In this document: positions 1 through 7,437 of the stretch, piece after piece | How the letters are laid out: each line of letters starts with the position of its first letter | How positions within the stretch are numbered: the stretch's first letter is position 1 | Assembly: GCA_937879855.1 (NCBI GenBank) | Contig: CALFMO010000055.1 | Coordinates: 1 to 64,000, forward strand | Direction of reading: 5' to 3' | Length of the DNA stretch: 64,000 nucleotides | Source: an uncultured Acidobacteriaceae bacterium | GTDB lineage: Bacteria > Acidobacteriota > Terriglobia > Terriglobales > Acidobacteriaceae | The notes under the pieces: generated by a model | What the model saw: the letters and a program-made list of their open reading frames with translations, nothing else | What the model was told of the DNA's origin: nothing | Database searches by the model: none | Made by a program: the position numbers and the translations under genes

Positions 1-48
1 TCTACACGCGTAAGATCGTCGGCAGCGTCAGATGTGTATAAGAGACAG
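1..48. other. Illumina Nextera i5 adapter (not genomic)
   Basis: Positions 1-7 are the end of the i5 flow-cell primer (TCTACAC), 8-15 are an 8-base index (GCGTAAGA), 16-29 are the Read 1 linker, and 30-48 are the 19-base Tn5 mosaic end AGATGTGTATAAGAGACAG. Genomic sequence starts at about position 49. This is library construction sequence left on a contig end. Confidence 0.97.
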
Positions 49-93
49 ATTCTGAGGAGGCTGCATTGATCCCGCTCGGCTTCGCCTTCGCTC

Positions 94-118
94 GACAGCC
101 GAGGCGGCTGTCGCTACG
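94..118. repeat. REP-like palindrome, family A
   Basis: Arms GACAGCCG (94-101) and CGGCTGTC (105-112) are separated by 3 bases and followed by GCTACG. The same 25 bases recur exactly at 19824-19848, and reversed or shortened copies lie near 53608, 60216 and 63164. All but one of the family-A copies seen lie between genes. Confidence 0.8.
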
Positions 119-130
119 TGATTCGTTCAA

Positions 131-162
131 AGAAAAAGGGCCGCGAGTTGAATCGCGGGCCC
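131..162 (-). terminator. Rho-independent terminator of the subtilase gene
   Basis: Read on the minus strand just after the protease stop codon: a GC-rich stem (GGGCCCGCGA, loop TTCAAC, TCGCGGCCC with one bulged base) followed by TTTTTC. Position, stem and T-run all fit an intrinsic terminator. Confidence 0.85.
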
Positions 163-186
163 TTGTTCCATCGAGTGCGCAGATTG

Positions 187-1932
187 TTATTGTTCGCCGG
201 CTGCAAAGTTACTGCCCCACATGGCGTTGCTACCCCACATGGCGTTGCTGCCCCACATGGCATTGCTGCCCCACATCGCATTGCTACCCCACATGGCATT
301 GCTACCCCACATGGCATTGCTGCCCCACATGGCGTTGCTGGCAGAGGTTTGAGTGGTAGTGGATTGCGACGTGCCAGTGACGAACTGAGATGATCCCCAC
401 ACAGTGGCGTACGCCCACGTGGAAGAAGTGTTCCAGACGGAGGATGGGTTGGCGTTCAAAGTCACGGTGTCGGTGGTTCCGTTAAACGTAGCCACCGGAG
501 ACATCGCCGTCCCCTTGGCCACATCGGTGTTGGCGAGGGCAGCCTCCACATCGATGTACCCGGCGCCGACCGTGAATACGTCGTATTGGTCGGTGTAGGT
601 AATTCCAGTGGTTGGGTCTGTCGTGCTGCTGTAGGCCGGCAACGACTTCCATGCCGTCTTCATGAGGCGCGCCTTCACTTGATCGGGGTTGAGGGAAGGA
701 CTCTTCTGCAGCAGATCGGCGACGACTCCGCTCACCACGCCAGTCGCCATGCTGGTGCCACTCAACGTGAAGTACTTCGATGACGGAGAGCTGCTTCCTC
801 CCTTCACATAGTAGTTGTAGGGAACCTGATTGCCGGGATACTCGGTGTAGAGGGTCGAGCCTGGAGCTTCCAGCGAAACCAGCAGATTGCCGGGAGCCAG
901 AATGTCAGGCTTGGCAATCGCATCGAGCGCCGTCGGCCCCTTCGAGCTGTAGCTGGCCATCAAATCGTCGACGCGAGTCGGCGTTCCCATGGGCTTCATC
1001 GCGCCCACGGTGATCACATAAGGATCGTTGCCGGGAGCAGTCACGGTGCCGTAGCCATTCGTTGCCTGATAGCGCCCGTTGTTGCCGGCTGCAACCACGA
1101 CCACGATCCCGCTCTTCCACGCTGCTTCGACGGCATGGCACAAAGGATCGAGCTTGTAGCTCTCGTAGATCGGGCGTCCCATCGAAAGATTGATCACGCG
1201 GATGTTGTACGTGCTCTTCAACGAGATTGCCGTCGTGATCGCTGAGATCACCGCGCTGTCAGTGCCGACACCGTTCTGATCGAGAACTCGCAAGTTAATC
1301 AGATTGGCATGTGGAGCGATACCTTCAAATGTCTTGGAATACGATGTGCCGGTCGAACTGGCGCCATTGCCCGCGATCAGGCCCGCAATATGCGTGCCGT
1401 GACCGTACTGATCGTTGGCGCTGCTATTGCCCGGAACGAAGCTCTGATTCCAGACCACGCGCGACGCTCCCCAAGCGCCACCGTTCAAGTCAGGATGGCT
1501 GGCGATCCCACTGTCGATAACAGCAATGCCAATGCCAGCGCCGGTGTAGCCAGATTGCCAGGCCGAAAACGCATTTACGGCGGGCGCAGCGTTGCTAAGA
1601 GTAGGCGTCAGCGGCCGATCCAGGCTGATGTATACGACATCCGACTGGTTCGAAAGACTCACGATGCCGTTGCCGTCAAGCACCGCAACCAAGCCGTTGA
1701 CCAATGGCAACTCGGACAGGATCGTGCCGCCAAGTTGCAGAATGTCGTTGACCAGGCATCCCAGCAGACCTAATAGGCCGCTGCAATTCACCTGCGTTCC
1801 CGGCGCATACTGCACAATGACTTGCGCCTTCTGGGTCGAAGGATAGTTTTGCAGTTCTGGCGATATTTTCGAGTTGTCGGCGTGCGCGAAGGTAACCGCA
1901 AAAATCAAAATTAGAAGCAAGAACCTTTTCAT
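187..1932 (-). CDS. Secreted S8 family subtilisin-like serine protease with SNAMWG repeats
   Basis: The product is an exported subtilase of 581 residues. The start is taken at ATG 1932, where GGGGGG precedes by a few bases and a classical signal peptide begins (MKRFLLLILIFAVTFAHA); a 12-residue upstream extension is possible but would spoil the signal. The triad is visible: Asp140 (AVIDSG), His178 (GHGTHIAG) and Ser394 (SGTSMATG). Residues 40-105 look like an inhibitor-type propeptide. Residues 532-573 are seven perfect copies of the hexapeptide SNAMWG ahead of a short tail. Trp-Gly-Ser repeats at the C-terminus of acidobacterial subtilases are something I recall, but their role is unknown to me; wall or surface attachment is a guess. 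A terminator follows directly. Confidence 0.92.
   Translation of the reverse strand: MKRFLLLILIFAVTFAHADNSKISPELQNYPSTQKAQVIVQYAPGTQVNCSGLLGLLGCLVNDILQLGGTILSELPLVNGLVAVLDGNGIVSLSNQSDVVYISLDRPLTPTLSNAAPAVNAFSAWQSGYTGAGIGIAVIDSGIASHPDLNGGAWGASRVVWNQSFVPGNSSANDQYGHGTHIAGLIAGNGASSTGTSYSKTFEGIAPHANLINLRVLDQNGVGTDSAVISAITTAISLKSTYNIRVINLSMGRPIYESYKLDPLCHAVEAAWKSGIVVVVAAGNNGRYQATNGYGTVTAPGNDPYVITVGAMKPMGTPTRVDDLMASYSSKGPTALDAIAKPDILAPGNLLVSLEAPGSTLYTEYPGNQVPYNYYVKGGSSSPSSKYFTLSGTSMATGVVSGVVADLLQKSPSLNPDQVKARLMKTAWKSLPAYSSTTDPTTGITYTDQYDVFTVGAGYIDVEAALANTDVAKGTAMSPVATFNGTTDTVTLNANPSSVWNTSSTWAYATVWGSSQFVTGTSQSTTTQTSASNAMWGSNAMWGSNAMWGSNAMWGSNAMWGSNAMWGSNAMWGSNFAAGEQ
215..340 (-). repeat. Seven tandem 18-bp units coding SNAMWG
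   Basis: Seven units of 18 bp lie end to end inside the subtilase gene. Units differ only at third codon positions (AAC/AAT, GCC/GCG, GGC/GGT), so every copy encodes the same six residues. It is a coding repeat, not a CRISPR: there are no spacers. Confidence 0.95.
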
Positions 1933-2250
1933 TGTCCCCCCAATTGCCCAAAAAACCACAGCGCTCAAAGGCGCGTAACCGTCCTAAGTGACTTTGATAT
2001 GTGCAGGTGGGGGTCCAAATAGGTACTGCGGTTACCCTTATTTCTCAATGAGTTACGGGAGCCTGTTGCGAAATTCACCGGGCACTTTGTCCCACGCCCG
2101 GGGCACGGGCCAAATCGTCTCGCGGGTGAGTTGGCGGGCGGCGTTCCAATATCGCTGCAAGTAACTGATTCGTCGAAAACCTTGGTAATCAAGGAGTTTC
2201 TTTTTGGGCGGACATGGTCCCGCGCTTAGTTGAGAATTTAAGCACCACCT
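1933..2250. other. Divergent intergenic region between subtilase and HD-GYP genes
   Basis: This 318-base stretch must hold promoters for both neighbours. I see no convincing -35/-10 pair, no hairpin of note and no short gene with a ribosome-binding site. Confidence 0.5.
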
Positions 2251-4191
2251 ATGTCATGGATACGATCCATTGGCGCACGTGTGTTCATTGCCGGGATGGC
2301 TCTGGCAGGAGCCCTGTGCTTTGCCTTGGCATTTTCGCACTGGCGGTCGGACGATCCGGTCAAATTTGTTTGCTATCTGTTGGCAGCGTTGCTGGCATCC
2401 TCGCTAAAAGTCACGCTGCCGGGACTTGATGCAACGCTCTCGGTCAACTTCCTGTTCACACTGCTGGGAATTTTGGAGCTCAGCATGCCAGAGACGCTGC
2501 TGATTGTCCTGGCTAGCACGGTGGGGCAGGCGTATTTGCGCCGAAGGCATCAGGTGAAGTTAGTGCAGTTCGTCTTCAACTGGGCGCAGCTGACGGTGTC
2601 CAGTTCAATCGCCTACGGCGCCTACGCGCTGGTGGTAACGCGCGTCCTGCACGGGCCGGGGCCGCTTGCTCTTCTGGTGGCCGCGATCATCCACTTCAGC
2701 TGCAATACGGCGGCCATGTCGACCATTATCGGGCTGACCGAAAATAAGCCCATCCCCAAGGTCTGGAACGACAGCTATCTCTGGTCGTTCCCCTACTACA
2801 TGGTCGGCGCCGCGGTCGCGGGGTTGGTCCACTTCCTGAACGGACACATCGGATGGCAGTCGTCGCTGCTGATCCTGCCGCCGATTTACTTGATGTACCG
2901 GTCTTATCGCCTTTATCTCGGCAAGCTGGAAACGGAGAAGCGGCACGCCGAGCAGGTTTCGAGCTTGCACTTGCGAACCATCGAAACGCTCGCGCTGGCC
3001 ATTGAAGCCAAGGATCAAACGACTGGCGAACACTTGCAGCGGGTGCGCGTCTACGCGATGGAACTGGCGAAAGAACTGGGCTTGAGCGAGGACGAAACCG
3101 AGGCGCTGCGGGCAGCATCCGTGCTGCACGACATCGGAAAACTGGCGGTACCCGAACACATTATTTCGAAGCCGGGAAAACTCACGCCGGAAGAATTCGA
3201 GAAGATGAAGATCCATCCCACCGTCGGAGCGGAAATTCTGGAGCAGGTTAACTTTCCCTATCCAGTGGCGCCCATCGTGCGCGCCCATCATGAAAAATGG
3301 GATGGCAGCGGGTATCCGAACGGACTGGTCGGGGAGGCCATTCCGATCGGCGCGCGCATTCTCTCCGCGGTGGATTGCCTGGATGCGTTGGCGTCGGATC
3401 GGCAATATCGCAAAGCGCTGCCGCTCGATGAGGCCATGGCGAAGGTGGTGGAAGACGCGGGCAAAAGTTTCGATCCGAAGGTGGTTGCTATTCTGCAGCG
3501 GCGCTACATTGAACTCGAGAAGCTGGCCAATGAGCAGCCTTTGCAGAGCCCGCCGAAGTTGTCCACCGACGTCAAGGTAGTGCGCGGCCTGGCGCCTGAT
3601 GCGGGTTTCGAGAAATCCGCCGGCACAAATGCCGTCGCGTCGGGACCGGCTGCAAATTCCGCGGCCTTGATTGTGGCAGCGCGGCTGCAAGGGCAGGAAA
3701 TCATCGCACTCAACCGCGGTTCAGGCTCCTTTCTGCGCAGCGAGGATATTCTTTCTCTGCTTGCAGTGCGCCTGAAACACCTGGTACCGCACGATGCGAT
3801 TGCCGTCTACCGCCCAAGGAATGGCATGCTCACGGCAGAGTTTGTGAGTGGCGAAAATGCTCGCCTGTTCTCTTCTTTGAAAATTCCGCACGGAGGCGGG
3901 CTCTCAGGCTGGGTCGCGCAAAATCATAAAGCCATCCGCAACGGCAATCCGCTGGTGGAACCGGGGTACGTGGACAATCCCGCGAAGTACAGGACGCTGC
4001 GTTCGGCGCTGGCTGTGCCCATGGAAGGCGCTGCCGGGGTTACGGCGGTCCTCGCTCTCTATCGTGCAGAACCGGATGCGTTCACAGAGGACGAACTGCG
4101 AGTGGTGGAAGCGCTGGTTGCCGGGCTGGGAATTGCAGTCGAGAGCGCGGGGAAAATGAAGGCGTCAGCCGTCGGTGTAGGGACGAGATAA
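2251..4191 (+). CDS. Membrane HD-GYP domain c-di-GMP phosphodiesterase with C-terminal GAF domain
   Basis: A 646-residue protein. Residues 8-222 hold several hydrophobic segments (a MASE-like membrane sensor). An HD-GYP domain follows at about 240-425, with the HD pair at 293-294 (VLHDIGKLA) and HHEKWDGSGYP at 346-356, the signature of class II cyclic-di-GMP phosphodiesterases. Residues 495-635 resemble a GAF domain, which may bind a small ligand and gate activity. The expected reaction is hydrolysis of c-di-GMP to pGpG and then GMP at the inner membrane. No good Shine-Dalgarno is seen before the start, so it is assigned by reading frame and the first hydrophobic segment. A PilZ protein, the usual effector type for this messenger, lies 2 kb downstream. 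Confidence 0.88.
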   Translation: MSWIRSIGARVFIAGMALAGALCFALAFSHWRSDDPVKFVCYLLAALLASSLKVTLPGLDATLSVNFLFTLLGILELSMPETLLIVLASTVGQAYLRRRHQVKLVQFVFNWAQLTVSSSIAYGAYALVVTRVLHGPGPLALLVAAIIHFSCNTAAMSTIIGLTENKPIPKVWNDSYLWSFPYYMVGAAVAGLVHFLNGHIGWQSSLLILPPIYLMYRSYRLYLGKLETEKRHAEQVSSLHLRTIETLALAIEAKDQTTGEHLQRVRVYAMELAKELGLSEDETEALRAASVLHDIGKLAVPEHIISKPGKLTPEEFEKMKIHPTVGAEILEQVNFPYPVAPIVRAHHEKWDGSGYPNGLVGEAIPIGARILSAVDCLDALASDRQYRKALPLDEAMAKVVEDAGKSFDPKVVAILQRRYIELEKLANEQPLQSPPKLSTDVKVVRGLAPDAGFEKSAGTNAVASGPAANSAALIVAARLQGQEIIALNRGSGSFLRSEDILSLLAVRLKHLVPHDAIAVYRPRNGMLTAEFVSGENARLFSSLKIPHGGGLSGWVAQNHKAIRNGNPLVEPGYVDNPAKYRTLRSALAVPMEGAAGVTAVLALYRAEPDAFTEDELRVVEALVAGLGIAVESAGKMKASAVGVGTR

Positions 4192-4220
4192 GAGCCGCCT
4201 TGTGATCTTGAAGTACCTTT

Positions 4221-4298
4221 TGTCATCTTGAGCGAAGCGAAAGACCTGTGCATTGCTGCTATCAAATGCATAGGTCCTTCACTTCGTTCAGGATGACA
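4221..4298. repeat. Long imperfect palindrome (TGTCATCCTGAGCGAAG-type element)
   Basis: Arms of 27 bases at 4221-4247 and 4272-4298 begin TGTCATCTTGAGCGAAGCG and end with the complementary TTCAGGATGACA. I recognise this as the widespread GTCATCCTGAGCGAAG repeat found in many bacterial phyla. It lies between the convergent HD-GYP gene and the antitoxin remnant and could stop transcription from both sides. Confidence 0.8.
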
Positions 4299-4306
4299 AG
4301 GCGTAT

Positions 4307-4441
4307 TCAACGCTCTCGTACTGGAACCAGCCGAACGATACGATCTTTGCCCCGAGCAATTATGATTTGCTCGCCCATGCAAGCTTTTTCAATCAGCCGG
4401 GTGAGGTCAGTCTTGACTTCTCGTATGCTAACGATTTTCAT
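4307..4441 (-). CDS. Short Phd/YefM-type antitoxin, probably truncated
   Basis: A 44-codon reading frame too short for usual ORF cutoffs. It starts MKIVSIREVKTDLTRLI and continues with GEQIIIARGKDRIVRLVPV, which matches the N-terminal DNA-binding fold of Phd/YefM antitoxins (start of strand 1, helix 1, the IIIxRxGKxxxxLVP strand). Full-length members are about 75-90 residues; here the toxin-binding C-terminal half is missing and the stop codon is 9 bases from a long palindromic repeat. The start lies 8 bases after the htrA stop with GGTGAAG between, so it could be translated from that transcript. No toxin gene is adjacent. It may be a remnant or an orphan autorepressor-like peptide. Confidence 0.72.
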   Translation of the reverse strand: MKIVSIREVKTDLTRLIEKACMGEQIIIARGKDRIVRLVPVRER

Positions 4442-4449
4442 TCTTCACC

Positions 4450-5967
4450 TCACTCCATCTCAAAGCTCACATACAGCAGGCCGCCATCGCGCTCGACTTG
4501 CAAAACCACTGCCTCTCCGGCCTTGACCGCTCCGACCGCCGCGCGAAGACCTTCCACAGAATCGATGGCAGTCGTGTTTAGTTGATGAATGATGTCGCCC
4601 GCCTGCAAGCCGGTGTCGGGCAAGATCAAGTCGGCAGCCCGTCCCACGACGACGACTCCCGACTGGACTCGCAGCGACGAGCCTAAACGGGAGCGCAGAC
4701 TGTCGGTGAGATCGATCGCTAGAATGCCCAGGCGGGAGATCAGGCTGTTCTCTGGATTGACCGCATCGAGAAGTTCGTCCATGTGATCGCGCTGTTCGAT
4801 GGCAGGGACGTAGAGTGTTTTTTTCTCGTTGCCGCGCAGAATTTCGAGCTTCACCACCTGGTCAAGACGATGCAGGTACAGGGCGGCGGAAAGCGACGGC
4901 AAAGTTTCGATGCGCCGGTCATCCGCCGTGAGAATAATGTCCTGAACCTGCAGGCCCGCGGCGGCTGCTGGGCCGTCCGGCTTCACGTCGTCCACCACAA
5001 CGCCCCAACTGCGCGGCAGGTGCAATCCTTCCGCCAGGGTCGGAGTAATCTCCTGCGCTCCGGCGCCAATTTCTACGCGATGCACGTGCCCGTATTTGCG
5101 CAGGCTGCGGTAGACAAAGTCGACCACTCGCGCCGGAATGGCGAAGCCCAGACCCTCGCTGCCTCCGCCTTGCGACAGAATGAAAGTGTTGATGCCCAGC
5201 ACGTACCCGTACGTATCCACCAGCGGCCCTCCGCTGTTGCCGGGATTGATGGGGGCATCAGTCTGCAAATAAGTGAGCGCCTTTGTGGGATCGGGCTGGC
5301 GGGCAAGCGCGCTCACCACTCCCATGGTCACGGAATTCTGCAGACCCTCGGGGCTGCCGATGGCGAATACAAGTTGGCCAACGTGGGGTCGCTGCTGGCT
5401 GAGCAGCGGCAGTGTCGGCAGATCGGTCTCATCGATTTTGAGCAGGGCGAGATCGGTTTCCTTGTGCTGGCCTATGAGGCGCGCTTCCAGAATGCGGCGC
5501 TTCCCTATCGGCACCAGTCCGGCTGAGTCGCCCATCGGCAGCGGCAGCGCGACGCGAATGCGCTGGGCATTTTCGACCACGTGAGCATTGGTAATGATGT
5601 AGCCGTTAGCATCTACGATCACTCCCGAGCCGACCGCGTGCTGGCGGACGATGAAGGCAGTCTGGGAACGGTCTTGATCGCTCTCGCGCAGCGGCCCGTA
5701 TCCTGTGACGAGGATCTGCACGACGGCAGGGGCCACCCTCGCAGCCAGCATTTCCAGGGCGCCATTCAGTTGCACCAAAACCGCGGGAGGCTCGTTCGGT
5801 TTCGCTTCCGTACTGCCTGGAGCGGCCTTCTTCGGCGCTGGCTCTGGACTCGGAGGCTTCTGGACCGATGGCGTTTGAGCGACTACGATCGCGGCTCCGC
5901 AAAGAGTAAGGACAAGAATGAGTGCCGCAGCCGCGGTCCTTCTGCTGAATTGAAACCGTTTCGCCAT
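4450..5967 (-). CDS. HtrA/DegP-family periplasmic serine protease with two PDZ domains
   Basis: A 505-residue product from ATG 5967, which has GGAGGG about 8 bases upstream and opens a signal anchor or signal peptide (residues 12-31). A Pro-rich linker (32-60) precedes a trypsin-like domain with His129 (TNAHVVEN), Asp172 (KETDLALL) and Ser245 (PGNSGGPL). PDZ domains lie at about 300-390 and 410-500. The family degrades or refolds misfolded envelope proteins. Its gene is followed after 8 bases by the short Phd-like frame, so the two are probably co-transcribed. An upstream in-frame start 16 codons earlier is less likely because it has no ribosome-binding site. Confidence 0.92.
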   Translation of the reverse strand: MAKRFQFSRRTAAAALILVLTLCGAAIVVAQTPSVQKPPSPEPAPKKAAPGSTEAKPNEPPAVLVQLNGALEMLAARVAPAVVQILVTGYGPLRESDQDRSQTAFIVRQHAVGSGVIVDANGYIITNAHVVENAQRIRVALPLPMGDSAGLVPIGKRRILEARLIGQHKETDLALLKIDETDLPTLPLLSQQRPHVGQLVFAIGSPEGLQNSVTMGVVSALARQPDPTKALTYLQTDAPINPGNSGGPLVDTYGYVLGINTFILSQGGGSEGLGFAIPARVVDFVYRSLRKYGHVHRVEIGAGAQEITPTLAEGLHLPRSWGVVVDDVKPDGPAAAAGLQVQDIILTADDRRIETLPSLSAALYLHRLDQVVKLEILRGNEKKTLYVPAIEQRDHMDELLDAVNPENSLISRLGILAIDLTDSLRSRLGSSLRVQSGVVVVGRAADLILPDTGLQAGDIIHQLNTTAIDSVEGLRAAVGAVKAGEAVVLQVERDGGLLYVSFEME

Positions 5968-6162
5968 ATAAGCCCTCCGCTGAATGTCCCGAGATAGTGA
6001 ACAAAACACTATCACGGTCGATTGACCACGGCCCCGGGGCCAGATGTGGAACTCGTCGCACCGCTCCAGAAAAGCCTTCCAATAGCGGGGGAATCTAGTT
6101 GCTACCGTTGACTAACGGGTTATCAGGCTTTTACGCGGGTGCCTTTCGTGATATAACCGCCC

Positions 6163-6588
6163 GTGAGCATAAATAGCGGGCCTGCGCCCCGCCAGGAGCT
6201 TGGTGTGACGATGTTGGCCTCATTCGCAGACGAGAAAAACAGAGCAGGCCAGACTAGAGGAGGCACCGTGGGGGAAGAAGCACGGACCGGAAAACGGTTC
6301 CCGCTGGAATTGCCGATCAAGATACATAAAGGAGAAAGCGGCGGAGACTCCGAGGGAACGACGGGAAATCTCAGCGCGGCGGGAGTGTACATTCGCGCCG
6401 ATTCCTCGATGGAGATTGGTTCCCCGGTGGAATTTGAAATCACGCTGCCGCCAGAGATGACCGGCGCTGCGGAGAACGTGACCATTCAGTGTAAAGGGAG
6501 AGTAGTGCGCGCCGACGAAACCGGAACCGGTGGTGAAGGCCGCGGCGTGGCCTGCGTGATCGACTCGTACGAATTCGTGAGGAAATAG
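6163..6588 (+). CDS. PilZ domain protein, putative c-di-GMP effector
   Basis: A small soluble protein of up to 141 residues whose last 105 form a PilZ domain. The c-di-GMP-binding motifs are visible: RTGKR (the RxxxR element) and NLSAAG (D/NxSxxG). The start is uncertain. ATG 6163 lacks a ribosome-binding site, whereas GTG 6205 has AGGAG six bases upstream and ATG 6211 follows it; either leaves the PilZ domain intact. The stop is only 22 bases from the next gene, a LuxR-type regulator with a degenerate receiver, so the two are likely one transcript. With the HD-GYP enzyme at 2.2-4.2 kb this makes a local c-di-GMP theme. Confidence 0.85.
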   Translation: MSINSGPAPRQELGVTMLASFADEKNRAGQTRGGTVGEEARTGKRFPLELPIKIHKGESGGDSEGTTGNLSAAGVYIRADSSMEIGSPVEFEITLPPEMTGAAENVTIQCKGRVVRADETGTGGEGRGVACVIDSYEFVRK

Positions 6589-6610
6589 ATTTTCGGGGAG
6601 CGCTGACAAC

Positions 6611-7285
6611 ATGCTCAAACTGATTCTGGCCGACAACCAGGCGATCTTCCGGGCGGGCATTGCCAAAGTCCTTGCCGTCGAAGATGAGATGCGTATCGTG
6701 GCCCAAGCCCAGACGCCTGAACAGATGTTCATGGCCCTCGACAAATTCCGCGCTGCGGTATTGGTTGTGGCTGCGGGATTCCACAATGACTTTGCCGCCA
6801 TCGTGCAAGCCGCGAACAAAGCCAAGACGCGCGTGATCGTGCTGGCCGACACCGGCGAAAGCGCGCAGCGACACATGACGAATGGCGCGCACGGCGTCGT
6901 CTATCGCAATGTTACCAGCGCGGCGCTGGTCGACTGCGTGCGCAAAGTGGCGCGCGGCGAAACTTGGGTGCAGGACGTGGCCGTGCCCAGCGAACTCACC
7001 GAAAACGACATGGTCGGATTGCGGGTGCGCGACCGGCTGACCGCCAAAGAACTCCGCATCGTGGCGCTGATCGTGCAAGGTTACAAGAACAAGGAGATCG
7101 CATCGCAGCTCGGCACCACGGAGCAGGTGATCAAAAATTATCTGCGCAACGTTTATGACAAGATCGGTGTTTCGGACCGGCTGGAACTTGCGCTCTTTAC
7201 CATCCATCACCGCATTCTGAATGAGGCTGCGGCCGCAACCACGACAGGCACGGCGCCGCAACCGCCCGCGGGAGTTGCCCAGTAG
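6611..7285 (+). CDS. NarL/LuxR-type transcription regulator with degenerate receiver domain
   Basis: 224 residues, start preceded by GGGGAG. Residues 1-120 fold like a response-regulator receiver, and residues 142-200 are a LuxR helix-turn-helix (LTAKELRIVALIVQGYKNKE and VIKNYLRNVYDKIGV). The receiver keeps the early acidic residue (Asp8), but the aligned phospho-acceptor is Ala54 (VLVVAAGF), the Thr/Ser switch is Ala79 and the conserved Lys is Arg99 (YRN). It therefore should not be phosphorylated in the usual way. Co-location with the PilZ gene suggests control by another ligand or by partner binding. A poly-Ala/Thr/Pro tail (205-224) looks disordered. A GC hairpin follows the stop. Confidence 0.88.
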   Translation: MLKLILADNQAIFRAGIAKVLAVEDEMRIVAQAQTPEQMFMALDKFRAAVLVVAAGFHNDFAAIVQAANKAKTRVIVLADTGESAQRHMTNGAHGVVYRNVTSAALVDCVRKVARGETWVQDVAVPSELTENDMVGLRVRDRLTAKELRIVALIVQGYKNKEIASQLGTTEQVIKNYLRNVYDKIGVSDRLELALFTIHHRILNEAAAATTTGTAPQPPAGVAQ

Positions 7286-7310
7286 GATTTTGCGAATGGG
7301 TTTCAAAGAT

Positions 7311-7330
7311 AGGCCGCCTGCGGGCGGCCT
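7311..7330 (+). terminator. GC hairpin after the pilZ-luxR pair
   Basis: AGGCCGCC (7311-7318) pairs with GGCGGCCT (7323-7330) over a 4-base loop, 25 bases after the luxR stop codon. The following bases (TCTCATTCG) are only weakly T-rich. Confidence 0.5.
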
Positions 7331-7348
7331 TCTCATTCGAACTGATTA

Positions 7349-7418
7349 TGTGGAGCGGGCACTCCTGCCCGCTTGCCGGCAGCGGCAAAAAGCAGCGGGC
7401 AAAAGTGCCCGCTCCACA
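7349..7418. repeat. Double palindrome GTGGAGCGGGCAC
   Basis: Outer arms TGTGGAGCGGGCAC (7349-7362) and GTGCCCGCTCCACA (7405-7418) enclose two smaller GCGGGCA/TGCCCGC hairpins. It lies between convergent genes and its right half also serves as the pruA terminator. Confidence 0.8.
7385..7413 (-). terminator. Rho-independent terminator of the P5C dehydrogenase gene
   Basis: On the minus strand AGCGGGCA, loop CTTT, TGCCCGCT is followed by GCTTTTTGC, 25 bases after the gene's stop codon. Confidence 0.7.
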
Positions 7419-7437
7419 CAGAAGGCACTCTCAAGAC

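Noticed and set aside
30..48. Tn5/IS50 mosaic end suggesting a transposon insertion
   Set aside because: It is preceded by an index and linker in Nextera order and sits at the very contig edge, so it is library adapter.
215..340. Regular 18-bp repeats resembling a CRISPR array
   Set aside because: Units are contiguous with no spacers, keep reading frame and code for a peptide repeat.
2605..3690. 361-codon open frame on the minus strand
   Set aside because: Antisense to the HD-GYP gene, whose motifs are intact; composition (His/Arg-rich) is that of a shadow frame.
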